Below, in pieces: positions 1-11,367 of a DNA stretch of 64,000 nt. Both the position numbers and the translations under genes were made by a program. A model generated the notes under the pieces. It saw only the letters and a list, made by a program, of their open reading frames with translations. It had not been told where the DNA came from and did not search any database. Every line of letters starts with the position of its first letter. Position 1 is the first letter of the stretch. The stretch lies in the NCBI GenBank assembly GCA_027922465.2, contig BQMF02000230.1, positions 62,001 to 126,000 on the forward strand, written 5' to 3'. Origin of the DNA: Turritopsis dohrnii (taxonomy: Eukaryota; Cnidaria; Hydrozoa; Anthoathecata; Oceaniidae).

Positions 1-447
1 AAAAAAATTCCGATATCAAAAAACATAGTTTCACGCATTGTGCATATTTCTTTTGTTTATGTCAAACAGTTTTCTGGTGGCTTTAGTTAAGCTCTGTTTA
101 CACTTTTTCAAATGAAAATTGCCATTGATTTAAGCCCAGGAGATAAACAAAAGTCGACAAAGCTTCATGTGGGTTTCAGATGAACTAATTTAGACCAATT
201 TCGTTTTGTACATTGCGAGTTAAAATGCTGCTATCGTTTTGTGCCATATGGCTGTTGTTTACACTAATCTCGGTTATAAGATACTGACCATTCTGATATT
301 TCTTTGAAAAGTTTTACATAATTGCTTCAAAATTCGTCACATTAGCCAAATTAAACATATTTTGTAAATCAAATGAGTCTACGGAAGCTTTCGCAGTGAC
401 ATTCAAAGAATTTGATAAACTGCAGTAATAAAACAGTATCGTAGTCG
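1..447. repeat. Direct repeat R1, copy 1
   Basis: Bases 1-304 match 2753-3055 in the same orientation with few differences, starting at a shared ATTCCGATATCAAAAA stretch. Bases 304-447 match 3398-3541. The second copy carries about 343 extra bases between the two halves (3056-3398), or the first copy has lost them. The motif near 225-260 (GCTGCTATCGTTTTGTGCC) resembles the outer end of family X described at 14666-35345, so R1 may be a diverged X terminus with flank. Confidence 0.75.
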
Positions 448-455
448 ATACTTAC

Positions 456-477
456 CAAAATCTTTCCCTGACGCCAT
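456..477 (-). CDS. Candidate first coding exon of an unidentified gene
   Basis: On the - strand an ATG at 477 opens seven codons (MASGKDF) plus one base, followed at once by a consensus donor (GTAAGT, 455-450). A TATA-like box lies about 55 bases upstream. The gene would continue leftward out of the window. Nothing downstream can be checked, so the product is unknown. It may belong to a transposon, because the surrounding DNA is repeated at 3.4 kb. The second copy diverges before reaching this exon. Confidence 0.3.
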
Positions 478-530
478 ATTGCATCTGCACAGATGTCGTA
501 CAAAGAAGTAGTTAATTTCACACTGTCTCT

Positions 531-540
531 CCTTTTATAC
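531..540 (-). promoter_or_regulatory. TATA-like box upstream of the candidate exon at 456-477
   Basis: GTATAAAAGG on the - strand is a good TATA match. It lies about 54 bases upstream of the ATG at 477, leaving room for a start site around 505-510. The assignment rests only on this match and on the ATG-plus-donor that follows. Confidence 0.35.
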
Positions 541-1054
541 TTGTTGAGAACTTGTTAACTTTTATCCTGAACTGGTTATTAACCAGATCAAATCATCAAC
601 AGTCTTGATGCGATCAATTAAACACACAACATTTATGTTTGCAAAGCCACTCCACACGCATCATATTTTCCGTTGCGTAATAGGGCTTATCAAAGTTAAT
701 AAGCTTCTTCTTGTTTTATTTGCTAAAGGAAAACAGGGCCAAGAAAAACGAGTCAAACACGCAAAACATGCAAATGAGTATCATAACCAGTTCTTTATAA
801 AGAGATATTTTTTCGTGTCAAATGTATGCAGAGGCAGATCCAGGGTATGTCAAGTTAGTCTGGTCTGTTTTTTTCTGAATTGCAGTTTTGAAGTAATCAC
901 CATCGTAGATCTCATTTTTCAGTTCGGTCTTCTACACGGTGTGTTATTATTAAAACTAGCGTTGAAATGAAGTATTTTTTCCAGGTCTCTCGAATAACTT
1001 CCGATTTATTTGCACTAAAAGGGGAGCAGGGGGGTCGGATGTTTCCAATATTAT

Positions 1055-1165
1055 TTTCTTATTACGGTAGCAACGAAGCAAGTGGAATCCTCCTCCTCCT
1101 CCTCTACCTCCTCCTACTACTTGTACTGCCGACAGAAATGGCAGTTTAGCCTGTGCAGTCTACGA
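1055..1165 (-). repeat. Fragment of a family X terminal repeat
   Basis: The order TTACGGTAGCAACGAA, then a run of CTCCTC units, then GCCGACAGAAATGGCAGTTTA matches in reverse orientation the inner terminal-repeat segment at 21893-22010 and the right copy at 29200-29330. It is diverged, and similarity is lost on both sides. Confidence 0.55.
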
Positions 1166-1416
1166 ATATCGCGTTCGAAACTGCGTCAACTGCAACTAAA
1201 GAACAGGGGCTAATAATTTTTATAACTATCAAAACATTTTTTACATGTAAGTTATTTTAGTATTTTACCATAGTTTCGCCATTAGATAAACATTACTCCT
1301 ATTAAAAACACAGTGGAGAACTTTAGTTGCACCTAATTTGAAACACGGTTGAAATAGACCTAAGCTTTGCTTTTGGTAATGTTATGTGCTTCGAATTTCT
1401 CTTCGTCTTCCAGTTA

Positions 1417-1767
1417 GGGGGTGTTTATATGGAGGTGAGCTGGCCCGGTTAGCCGAGACAATTTCATCTCGCCTTTATATGAAAGCGGGCTGGTTCAGCT
1501 TTGTATTTTTTGTTTATCAAATAGTATGCGCATGCTATGAAATTAGCCCGCTCAGCCGGGCTAGCCCGGTTGTGGATGTTTATATGGAAAATTTTCATCC
1601 CACTGAAGCGAGATCTCGGCAGATTGAACCGAGATCTCGCTTAGGCGGGCTGGCTCGGTTTTCATATAAATACATTCGAATAATAACATATATTTCTCAA
1701 TGTAAGTGAGATCTCGGCTAAGCGAGCCCGTTTAACCGGGCCAGCTCGCTTCCATATAAACACCCCC
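1417..1767. mobile_element. Harbinger-like MITE (351 bp)
   Basis: The element has perfect ends GGGGGTGTTTATATGGA / TCCATATAAACACCCCC (one mismatch further in). It is flanked by TTA on the left and TTG on the right, consistent with a worn 3-bp TWA/TAA-type target duplication. The interior is a chain of CCGGTTAGCCGAG and GAGATCTCGG dyads that can fold. No coding sequence. A 107-codon open frame across it is an accident of the repeat. Confidence 0.65.
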
Positions 1768-1977
1768 TTGCAACGATTCATCGAAATTCATCGAACTTAA
1801 ATTTTTTAAAAAGCATTTTTACATTTCTTTGTTTTGTGCGCGAGTATTTTGTCTGCTTGTCTACAAAAATGTCTTGGATTAAAGTTTGAAACGGTTTTAC
1901 TTTGTTTCTTATACTTTTTAGAAGACGTTTGTTTTTTTTCTTTTCGGCCTTACATAGCTTTGTTTTTATAAAAAAAA

Positions 1978-2752
1978 CAAGAGCCAGATGGCGCAAAACG
2001 GTAGCAGCAATTGTACTTAAAGTTATGAAAAGTTACTACAAAGTTCTTTGAGGCCGCTTGTGTTTTTTTATATCTCACTGGTGGAAAACAGGCATAAACG
2101 ACAAATATGTTATAATGATAAGTTAGTGTAAAAAGAGTCTAATCATAAGCCACCAGAAATTAATTTATTAAACACAAACGAATTATACATGCGTAAGCTG
2201 TATATTTTTTTATAAGAAAATTTTTTGTAAGACTATGTGTAGAAAAAAACCACGCGTTTCGAAAAAAAATAGATGTTTTTAATTATAATTTCATGAAACC
2301 AAAAATGAATTCAAACAAATAACTGCTTTTTTGAACTATAGATCTTTGAAAGTCTTAATACACAAAACAGTGTTGTAGCTAACAAACGAGGTAATATAAT
2401 AAGAAGTTTTGAACTGATAGGCTTTACTAACAAGAAAAACAATATGTAACCAATTTTTAAGTATCAATGTATGTTAGCATAAGTAACTAAAACTTCCATT
2501 TTTATGAGACCTATTTGATTAATATTCATTCTTTCATGAATTATTTCATATAATATCAAAGAAAACGTCTTTTTAAATGTTTGATTTGTAAAACCTTTCG
2601 AAGGCTGCGTTCCTTCATTAGAATTTACATTGCGTTATTAGCAGAGTCTTGCAGACTCTAAATTGCAGACTAACTGCCATGTCGGCCGGAGTAGGAGGAG
2701 GAGTAGTAGGAGTAGGAGTAGGAGTCCATGGGTGAGTCCATGGGTGTTTTAG
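1978..2752 (+). repeat. Solo terminal repeat of family X
   Basis: It starts AACAAGAGCCAGATGGCGC and follows the left terminal repeat of the element at 14666-15046 and 21735-21990 in order. It runs through AATTATACATGC, GAATTCAAACAAATAACTG and CATAAGTAACT to GCAGACTCTAAATTGCAGAC and the GGAGGAGGAGTAG run. It lacks the 6.7-kb insertion found at 15047, so it serves as an approximate empty site. It then runs directly into R1 copy 2. Confidence 0.7.
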
Positions 2753-3541
2753 TAAAAATTCCGATATCAAAAAGCATAGTTTCACGCATTGTGCATATTT
2801 CTTTTGTTTATATCAAATAGTTTTCTGGTGGCTTTAGTTAAGCTCAGTTTACACTTTTTCAAATGAAAATTGCCATTGGTTTAAGCCCAGGAGATAAACA
2901 AAGGTCGACAAAGCTTCATGTGGGTTTCAGATGAACTAATTTAGACCAATTTCGTTTTGTACATTGCGAGTTAAAATGCTGCTACCGTTTTGTGCCATAT
3001 GGATCTTGTTTACACCAATTTCTGTTTTAAGAAACTAATCATTCTGATATTTACTTCAAAAAAAAATATACTTTTAATAAAATTGTTTTTGATTGAAGTA
3101 AGCTAAATAAGTGATTATCACACCAAATTTAACATTTTTAAAAATATTATCGGATTAATTTTTATGATTTGCACTGAGAGCTTGAAGAGAAGAAGAAACA
3201 TCAAATTTTTTGTTCAATCAACAGGTTTCGACTCTCTGGTACGAAAGATCTCATATTTTTAAGAAACTTTGTAAAGAACAGCGCTCAAACTCAGATAACA
3301 ATCACCCATAGACATGTCGCCACCTCGTGATTATCAAAGTAACTCCACCAACTTCAGGAGCGAGTTTGTTTATTCGGCAATTAGAGAGCTTGGTAGTTTT
3401 CTTTGAAAAGTTTTACATAATTGCTTTAAAATTCGTCACATTAGCCAAATTAAACATATTTTGTAAATCAAACGAGTTTACGGAAGCTTTTGCAGTGATA
3501 TTCAAAGAATCGGATAAGTTCTAGTAATAAAACAGTATTAA
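2753..3541. repeat. Direct repeat R1, copy 2, with extra 343 bp
   Basis: 2753-3055 matches 1-304 and 3398-3541 matches 304-447. The intervening 3056-3398 is absent from the first copy. No clear terminal inverted repeats bound the extra piece, so whether it is an insertion or a loss from copy 1 is open. The right edge abuts a LINE fragment. Confidence 0.7.
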
Positions 3542-3559
3542 AACAGTAATAAAAAAGTA

Positions 3560-3930
3560 TTAAGCTAGATCGAATATAGACAGCTACGCCTCTTCCTTTA
3601 CCATGAGATCTTGGTTTGTTAATGAAATCATAATTTGGTATTTCGTAAATATTCAATTCGTCTGGAGTGAGATGTGTTTTGGACAAGGTTAAAATATCCA
3701 GTTTGTTTGTTGAAATTATCATTACGTATAAACCGTTAAAATTCGCAAACAATCCCCTAATATTTTGATGACATACAAGAATACGTCTACCGTTCAACAG
3801 TTCTTGTAACTTTATATGTGCTGGGCCAGCATTAAGGTCGATATCGCAAGACATCAACAGTATCAACAAACATAAACTCTTCCTAGTGTTACTAACTTTC
3901 ATCTTTCTTATACGAAACAAACTCTGCAAA
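3560..3930 (-). pseudogene. Non-LTR retrotransposon (CR1/Jockey-like) endonuclease fragment
   Basis: Reading leftward from about 3930, the frame gives a hydrophobic start, then DIDLNAGP (the usual 'GDIELNPGP'-type motif before LINE ORF2 endonucleases). After it come LVCHQNIRGLFANFNGL, LDILTLSKTHL and HGKGRGVAVYIRSS. These are the first blocks of an apurinic-type endonuclease domain, including the QNIRG and LTxSETH-like positions; the catalytic E of SETH reads K here. The frame then runs into R1 sequence at about 3560, so everything from mid-endonuclease to the reverse transcriptase is missing. The LINE is truncated on its 3' side, unlike ordinary 5' truncation, so a rearrangement cut it. Confidence 0.75.
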
Positions 3931-3949
3931 ATGATAAGTTAATACTGTA

Positions 3950-4655
3950 GACAATTTTATCTTATATCATCGATAGGCAAAAATACAAATTTCAATCTCT
4001 ACAAAATCCTACGATCTGGGTATCCCACGCCCTTGCTCAGACGATATGAAAATTACACTTCAAATTGACAAAGCGAAGAAATAGGTTCATTTCTTATAAA
4101 GAAATTTTTTATAAAAACAAACTCATCTTCTACGCAATCCCAACTGACTTTATGATATGCTAGGTCCAGATAGTGATAATGTACCAAAATTTAAAGCTTT
4201 GTTTCTTATAAATAAATTTCTTATAAAACATGAATACGCTCATTCTCCGCCAAATTACCTTTATGAAAGTAATCAAAATTCTTACAAAGAGTTTTTTATC
4301 TTAAAATTTGTCATCTTTACACAAAATATAGATTATCATGTCATTCATAAAAGATTTTATGATATATCGCAAAAGCAGTGGTAGTTGAGTGAAAAAAATC
4401 TAGAAAAAATGCTTGTATTAAAAACTCCGCATTTTACATATCTGCGCAGCACTCGATTACATAACTGCGCAGCTCAAAAATTACATATCTGCGCACAACA
4501 ATAATCATTTTATTGAAAAAATGAAAATATATTAGATAAAAAATGTCTTTTTCTGTTAATCGTTTTTAATGATCATTAAAAATGAAAAATTGAACATGTT
4601 CAAACTTTTCTTTATTTTATGATCTTTCATGGGTAACTTAAGTAAATTAAGTGAT
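3950..4655. other. No gene seen; short tandem motif
   Basis: AT-rich sequence without a supportable gene. 4436-4498 holds three spaced copies of a TTACATATCTGCGCA motif. A 75-codon open frame at 4157-4384 has no recognisable features. Confidence 0.5.
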
Positions 4656-4659
4656 TATT

Positions 4660-4800
4660 CGCCAATTTGCTGTTGCTAGAGAGAACGGCCACCGTTGCTA
4701 AGGTAATTTTGAAATTTCCTTCGTTATACGAATTCATTTCTTGACCTAACGAAAGAATATGAAAACGGAAGTGGTACCAGTAGGACTCGCTTTCTTGTTA
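4660..4800 (+). repeat. Dispersed repeat, inverted copy at 16445-16590
   Basis: TTGCTGTTGCTAGAGAGAAC...GTTGCTAAGGTAATTT...ACGAATTCATTTC...GAAAGAATATGAAAAC recurs in reverse complement at 16445-16590 with modest divergence. No coding content. Confidence 0.7.
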
Positions 4801-5151
4801 TTCAATGTAATTAAAAAGCATCTTAGTTTCTAGCTCCTTTTACAATAACAGTGAAATAAAAGCTAATAAATAAAATAAAAATTCCAAGCAGCGTCCTTCA
4901 ATCTGTACCTATTTTTTCACATAAATTTTGGTTCACTGCCCCAGACCCCCACCTGCCTTTTGCATGTTTTGTGCGTAGTGCTTTCCTTGCATTTTGCCAC
5001 CAAATTTTTGCAAATGTACTTTACCTTTCTTATTCGAACCCTGCAATAGTAACGAAATCCAGGATGATATTTTCTTTTGTTAAGTTACTTGCACGTTTTT
5101 TTTCTCTGTTCTACTTTTACATGACTAACACGCTCTTCCATGAATTTTAAT

Positions 5152-6283
5152 TGAGCTCTGTTTTGCCCCACTTTGTAATTTTTGCCTCACTTTGTAATTT
5201 CTGCCCCACTTTGTAATTATTTTGCCCCACTTGTAATTATTGTATATTGACTCGCTTACACATACACACAACTTCGCATTTCCAATAGAAGAACCAATGT
5301 AAATTTTGGAATTGGAAATAAATCGATTATTATTATTATTATTATATATTCTGCCCCACTTTGTAATTTTCAGCTACTCCACTTTGTAATAACTACCTGC
5401 CTCAGTTTGTAATTTCCTGTCCTTTTCACTGACTAAATCAGATTTTTGTTACCAAAACTTTGTTTATAAGAACTACCAAATAACTTCACTCAATTGGGCA
5501 ATTTGGGCCAAATTTGGACCAAGGTCTCCAAATTTCACAAAAGTTTGCACAAAAAACAATTGGAAGGTGCTGTTTTCGAACTTGGAAGTGATTTTTCATG
5601 TTTTAAAAAAATTTAACAATTTGGGCCAATTTTGGACCAACTTTTGAAACTTCTCCAAATTTCACAAAAACTTGGAAGTGATTTTTCAGGTTTCAACAAA
5701 AATGAGTAGTTCTATCCAAATTTAGACCAATTTTTGAAATTTCTCCAATTTCCATGAAAATTTGCACAGATCACAGTTGAAAGGTGCTGATTTTGAATTT
5801 GACAGTCTTTTTGTCTGATTAGACCAAAATTGGGCAATTTGGGAATGTCGTATTTTGAGAATGTTTTATTTTATAGCTGAGAGAAGATATGTCATTGTGG
5901 CACATCTTTAAGTCTTCAAGCTAAATGATTTCAGACGAATAGGTTTAGATCTATTTGTTTTGTATATTAACTACCGTTAACAACTATATATTTCACAGCT
6001 CTGTAAAAAGTATAACTTTGTTAGAAATGTGACAATGCTTTAGCAAAAATTTCAACGTCCTCTCCCATTAGTAAACATCAGGAAAAAGTCCCAGGTAAAA
6101 TAGGATCACGAATTACTAAGTGGGGCAGATAGTAATTACAAAGTGGTACAGCTTGAAAAGTACAAAGTGAGGCAAAATTACAAAGTATTTACAAAGAATT
6201 TACAAAAACAATTTTAATTTCATTGTTTGTAAAATACTTTAAACTCATATCATAGAAATTACAATGTGGCGCATAACAAGCTC
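5152..6283. mobile_element. Fold-back element built of GCCCCACTTTGTAATT arrays
   Basis: The left arm (5152-5420) repeats the unit TGCCCCACTTTGTAATT at least six times. The right arm (6110-6283) carries the same unit in reverse complement (AATTACAAAGTGGGGCA). The outermost ends read GAGCTCTGTTTTGCC and, in reverse complement, GAGCTTGTTATGCG. Between the arms, 5480-5840 has three imperfect tandem copies of a unit of about 110 bp (AATTTGGGCCAATTTTGGACC...CAAATTTCACAAAA). No transposase. Exact target duplication not clear. Confidence 0.55.
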
Positions 6284-7354
6284 TTGATACGCGTTTACTT
6301 TGCTTCGACTTTCAACGTTTCTTTTCATCAATTTCTTTCTTTCTTCTTCCATCCGAATTTCTGCTTAGACATATGGTTAGGAGGCTTTGTTTAATTTAAC
6401 AAAAGCCTATTGAATTATGTTTTTGTATGATTTATTTGAATAGAATTAATCGTGAACCTGCACATGTAAAATTTCATAGGAATGAAATGAGTATAAAAAT
6501 AAAATCTTACTAACCAAAAGACAACATTTCTCCTTCATGGAATCCTAGTATACAAAAAATATATGGACTTTGAAATACTACAAATATGAATAATTGCGTA
6601 GTCTTTTTTCTTTAAATATTAAGCGTACATAATATGATGAAACAGGAACTTTAAAATACAATAGTTATGAAAGAGGAAAAAATAAAATTAAATCTATATA
6701 TAATTTTATTTTTTCAATGGATTTGTTTATTTCCTGGAAAGGCTTTCAATATCGAAGCTGAAACTGCTTGTCACGTGACGTAAACCTGCACAAGTGTTTT
6801 TCCAATATGGAAACGTAAGGGGAAAACAATTATTTTGATGATGAAGATGAAATTGTGGGAGTATTTGATATCAAATTTCATGAAAGTAGTGATTCCTTTT
6901 CTGATGATGTAAGTAGCAAGTAGTTTTTCACGAAAAAGGCCGCAAATATCGTGATTTTGTGACTGTTTCTGTTTACATCTTATGTCCTTTTTTTCGTATT
7001 CTTTTCACTTGATTAAGTAAGAGTAGAGATTAAGTAAGTTGGACCTGCTGGACATCAGAAAAGTCATGTTCTCTTTGCTTAAAATTAAGAGCATGATGCA
7101 AGAAACAATACAAACTTTAGCCAAAAGTGACTCGTATCCTCAAAATGTGACTGGTGTCTGCCATAATTTAAATACAAACAATGAAATTCTTAAAAAAATA
7201 ATACGCAGAGAGTGAAGAACATGTTTAACAAGGGTGATAATGAAAAATTTTATTCATCAGTGACATATATTTCCATATATATAACATATTTAAATATGGC
7301 TATTATCGTGATAAGTATATAGCTCCACATGCTACTACCCTTCTCTTAATGAAA

Positions 7355-8696
7355 TTATGTGGCACGATATTGAAGGAATGCAATATGCAAAACAACCTGC
7401 TGGTGCTGATTCAAGCATGTAAAGGAAATTTTCCACCAGATTGCTGAAAACTTTGACACAGAAACTAATTCCAGGAGAGCACTGTACCTTTGCACATCAC
7501 AGTAATTACTTGTAGTTTGCTTTAAGTCATTAATTACTTTCTTCCTAAAACCTGGCTCTGGTTTTATGAAGTTTTTGTATTCTCTGAGAGTTCTGAGACT
7601 TGGTAATCTGAGTATATTGCTATTTCTCAACTCTTCATAGGTTGATAGTGATTTCATGTCTAATGATAAACAATATCGAATAATCATTGAGTGGTAGTGA
7701 GCACCATTTGCAGAGCGTTGAAAGAGTTTTTGTTGCTGTTGCCAATTTACTTCATAAAATGGCATGATTTGACATGATATTGGCAAGATCATCACTCAGT
7801 TCATGATCAATAACAATGCTAGATATTTGTTATTTCTGACTCATGTCCTGAAGTTGTTGTTGAAGCTGATTGCATTTGAGTCGCTATTGTTGCAAAGATA
7901 GTTTGATGCATGCTGGTGAAGTGAAAGACATTGGAGTTTAGCAGGTTATAGATCCTTCTTGGACCTACTATGAAGGACTTTGGTTCTGAAGGGTGATGCA
8001 TTCATTACACAACAACAACTTGGCTATCTGGTTTAATGAAATGTCACAACCATGTGTACGTGTGGTTAGGTTGCACTCAAATGTGTAGCATGATAAGTGT
8101 TTGGGGATGACATGCTGCAAAAGTTTAGCCATCAACAGTTTAGCATATACAATCCAAGTGTATGAATGGTTTCTACCTGAAAATTATGTTATCTAAAAGT
8201 TGTTAAAACAATCAGTAAGAAAAATTTCCATTCTTCAACATTTAATTGATTAGATTGAAAGTTTCAGAATTTGCACAGGTGTCAAAACAGCAGTTTTCAA
8301 TTCTAAACTTTTGCAGCATCTCATCCCCAAACACTCATCATGCTACACTGAAGCAAGTGAGAACCAACCATTAACACCATTTGAGTGTAACCAAACAATA
8401 ATTGTTATTTGGTACTTTGGAATTAGTGTGTCCAGGATTGATTTAAATAGCATGGTTTTATCTCCATTCAAGCTAATTTGCCAGTTTGTTGAGCATTGTA
8501 AACTAGAGATTTTATTATTTACATCGAGAATACTTTCATAGCATATATATTTGTTTTGTTGTATTTTCTTGTTTTTTCTCTCATGTCTAAGTGCTTTAGT
8601 TTTCATGAATGATTTTATGGGCATGTTGAGAGTTGGAAGATCGTTTGGTTTAGCTTCTTTCCAACATACAATTTTCCAGGAAATAAACAAATCCAT
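7355..8696 (-). pseudogene. P-element-like transposase, decayed
   Basis: On the - strand three blocks read in order. 8696-8343 contains a stretch around LNMPIKSF and SSLQCSTNWQISL resembling the region after the THAP/coiled coil. 8001-7819 is a short linker-like block. 7795-7355 contains YHSMIIRYCLSLDMKS, STYEELRNSNILRLPSLRTL and REYKNFIKP. The last block matches the conserved 'YHPMIIRYCLSL..S..AYEELR..G.L.LPS.RTLRDY' core of THAP9/P-type transposases (family knowledge). The frames differ and are broken by stops. Neither the THAP zinc finger nor the C-terminal catalytic part is seen. It is the only coding relic in this fold-back region. Confidence 0.65.
8065..8400. repeat. Inverted repeat inside the P-like relic
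   Basis: GTGTAGCATGATAAGTGTTTGGGGATGA...CTGCAAAAG (8079-8126) and its reverse complement (8310-8354) face each other across about 190 bp, with GGTTGCACTCAAATG/CATTTGAGTGTAACC extending the arms. This suggests a local inverted duplication. Confidence 0.65.
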
Positions 8697-9167
8697 TGAA
8701 AAAATAAAATTATATATAGATTTAATTTTATTTTTTCCTCTTTCATAACTATTGTATTTTAAAGTTCTTGTTTCATCATATTATGTATGCTTAATATTTA
8801 AAGAAAAAAGATTACGCAATTATTCATATTTGTAGTATTTCAAAGTCCATATATTTTTTGTATACTAGGATTCCATGAAGGAGAAATGTTGTCTTTTGGT
8901 TAGTAAGATTTTATTTTTATACTCATTTCATCGCTATGAAGTTTTACATGTGCAGGTTCACGATTGATTCTATTCAAATAAATCATACAAAAACATAATT
9001 CAATAGGTTTTTGTTAAATTAAACAAAGTCTCCTAACCATCTCTCTTCTATTAACTATGATGTAAATAATAAAATCTCTAGTTTACAATGCTCAACATAC
9101 TGAAAAAATATCATCAGAAAAGGAATCACTACTTTCATGAAATTTGATATCAAATACTCCCACAATT

Positions 9168-11127
9168 CAGGCCTGTAAATAAGCGTCGGACATCGGACAT
9201 TGTCCGGCAAGAAATGCGCTGCGTCCGACATGAGATCTTGTACTGCCGGACATGATGTCCGACAGGAATTTATCGCCGTTTCTAATCGGCCATTTTGATC
9301 TCTAACATGCTACGAATAAAAAGTATGCAGAATGAATGTCATAAGATACAGGATATAAACTCATTAATTATTAATTTTGTTTACTGTTTAAAATTTTCAA
9401 GTAACCTGGTTTACACTGATTTGAAAATAAGAATGAATGAAAGGTTCTTATTTTTAGTCAAGGTAAAAACCGTCGGCTAGATTCTATTTTTATCAATATA
9501 AAAATCTCCCAAGTGACTTAGGGGCTGATTACATGATCCCGGTTAGCCGGGACGAAATTTCATCCCACCTTGCCGAGTCATTTCAATTAAGAGGGGGTTT
9601 ACACGTAAAATTTCATCCCGGGACGAGTTTCATCCCGGGATGAGTTGCTCCCTGTGTCAGGTCAAAACGTTTATATTGTTTACATGTTTTAGACGGGATG
9701 AAATCTCATCCCGGGATGAGTTCATCCCTGTCTTTAGGACAGGGATAAGATTTCATCCCGGGATGAAATTCCCTAAAAAAGACATGTAAACACTTCCTCC
9801 CGGGATGAAACTGAAGAAAAACACGTGTAAACACATGTTAATTTTCATCCCGTGCTAAAGATGCAGAAGGTGCGCATTTTGAACAAGATGTTGAGTATTT
9901 GACAGGAAAAGATTTCTTTCGTTGCACGTGGACGCGGTGTTAGGATAAGTGGAAGAGAGAATCAAGGAAAAAGGTTTGTTTATATTATCACTTCAGATAT
10001 GTATTTGAGCAACATTTATGAACTTTTACATGAAACTACCAAAACCTATCAAAATATTTTCATTTTAGGAAAACTACTACGTGTAACTGCATAAGAAAGG
10101 ATGCAATTGTTGAAATTGTTGATAAAGTTGCAGTTTGAAAGTGCAAATTTTCTCTGTCCAATAGCCATCTTTCTACACGTTTCTTATTTTATCAGCTCTT
10201 TTCAAACAAAGTTCAGTTACGATTAATCATACCCAAGGCGAGTAAAAGCACATTTCATCGCGGGATGAAACTACTCATCCCGGGAAGAAATTAACATGAT
10301 TTCATCCCGGGATGAAACACACATGTAAACGTTTTCCATTTCATCCCGGGATGGAACTCGTCCCGGGATGAGATTTCATCTCACGTACGTGTAAACCCCC
10401 CCTAATTCAATTAAAAGTTTATGGTATGTGCTTAACCTTAATAAAAGAATTTTGTAAAAAGGAAAAAGGAAGAAAAACTAATTTCGGCAGTTGACTGGGA
10501 CTTTAGTGATGATGAAGATTTCTCTCATCTTCTAGAAGATTAGAAATATGAAATAGTTTCTGGAAATATTTTGCTTTCCAAATTTGTGCGTGTGAACCAT
10601 TTCCTATAACACGTTTTTAAAACTGAATGTTTTTTTCTTTTGTTGAAGCTGAATTTGAAAATAAATGGAGACAAGAAATCCTGCCTTTTTGTTCTTTTTC
10701 TGACGTCAGTTTATTTTAATTTTTATTTTGTTGCAGGTAACATATTAATTAGAGATCAAACTATATTTGAAAAGTTAAAAGATTAATCAATGAAACAATT
10801 GTTTTTCTTTTTATAATTTGACAAATGGAAAAAGCAAAAGAGTCGCTCTTCTCCTGAATTTTATTTTCAAAAAAGTGTGAAACGATGAGACAAACAAAAA
10901 AAAATTTTTAAATAAACTTGACGGGGTGCACAAGTTTTATTCTGAATCGCTCACTTTGAATTTTTACGGCAAAACAATCATCATCTTACCTTTCTGAACG
11001 ATCCCAGATACCACTGTAAAAGAAACTTGGAAAAGCATGTCCGACATGAAATGATCATGTCCGACATGGACACGATGCACGTAGGACATCGTGTCCGGCA
11101 AGGGACAAAAAGTTATTTACAGGCCTG
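9168..11127. mobile_element. hAT-like element, 1960 bp, 5-bp target duplication
   Basis: The ends are CAGGCCTGTAAATAA...TTATTTACAGGCCTG. CAATT directly flanks both sides (9163-9167 and 11128-11132). The uninterrupted sequence is visible at about 6840-6860 (GATGAAATTGTGGG), confirming a 5-bp duplication. Just inside, both ends carry GTCCGGCA / CGGACAT motifs in inverted clusters (9188-9260 and 11038-11105). CAGGCCTG-type ends with a 5-bp duplication fit the 5-bp subgroup of hAT. No transposase is recognisable. A separate MITE sits inside at 9591-10402. Confidence 0.75.
9591..10402. mobile_element. Harbinger-like MITE (812 bp) nested in the hAT-like element
   Basis: The ends are GAGGGGGTTTACACG / CGTGTAAACCCCCCC, flanked by TAA on both sides (9588-9590 and 10403-10405). 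The terminal 200 bp on each side are arrays of the palindrome CATCCCGGGATGA and GGGATGAAA/TTTCATCCC. The centre (9900-10230) is unique and non-coding. Just left of it (9522-9580) lies what looks like the left end of another, truncated relative starting TTAGGGGCTG. Confidence 0.75.
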
Positions 11128-11367
11128 CAATTTCATCTAATTCATCATCAAAATAAATGTTTTCCCCTTACGTTTCCATATTGGAAAAACACTTGTGCAG
11201 GTTCACGTCACGTGACAAGCAGTTTCAGCTTCGATATTGAAAGCCTTTGATTTCGCCGACATGCCGAACCATCTCTTCTATTAACTATGGTTTTTATCAA
11301 GTTTCTCCACGTTTCTTCATATCCCTGCGCTAATCAACTAATTTATAAATTTCTTCTTATTAAATAA

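Larger units (their letters stand above)
6375..9045. mobile_element. P-like element relic with ~360-bp inverted arms
   Basis: 6375-6735 and 8683-9045 are inverted copies of each other. Both contain GGAATCCTAGTATAC, CTCCTTCATGG and TCTATATATAATTTTATTTTTTC or its complement. The enclosed 1.95 kb contains the P-like transposase remnant on the - strand. A second segment (6736-6920, with CACGTGACGTAAACCTG and ATTGTGGGAGTATTTGATATC) is repeated inverted outside the right arm, at 9105-9167 and 11128-11260. The layout is therefore not a simple terminal inverted repeat but a rearranged or doubled one. Confidence 0.55.
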
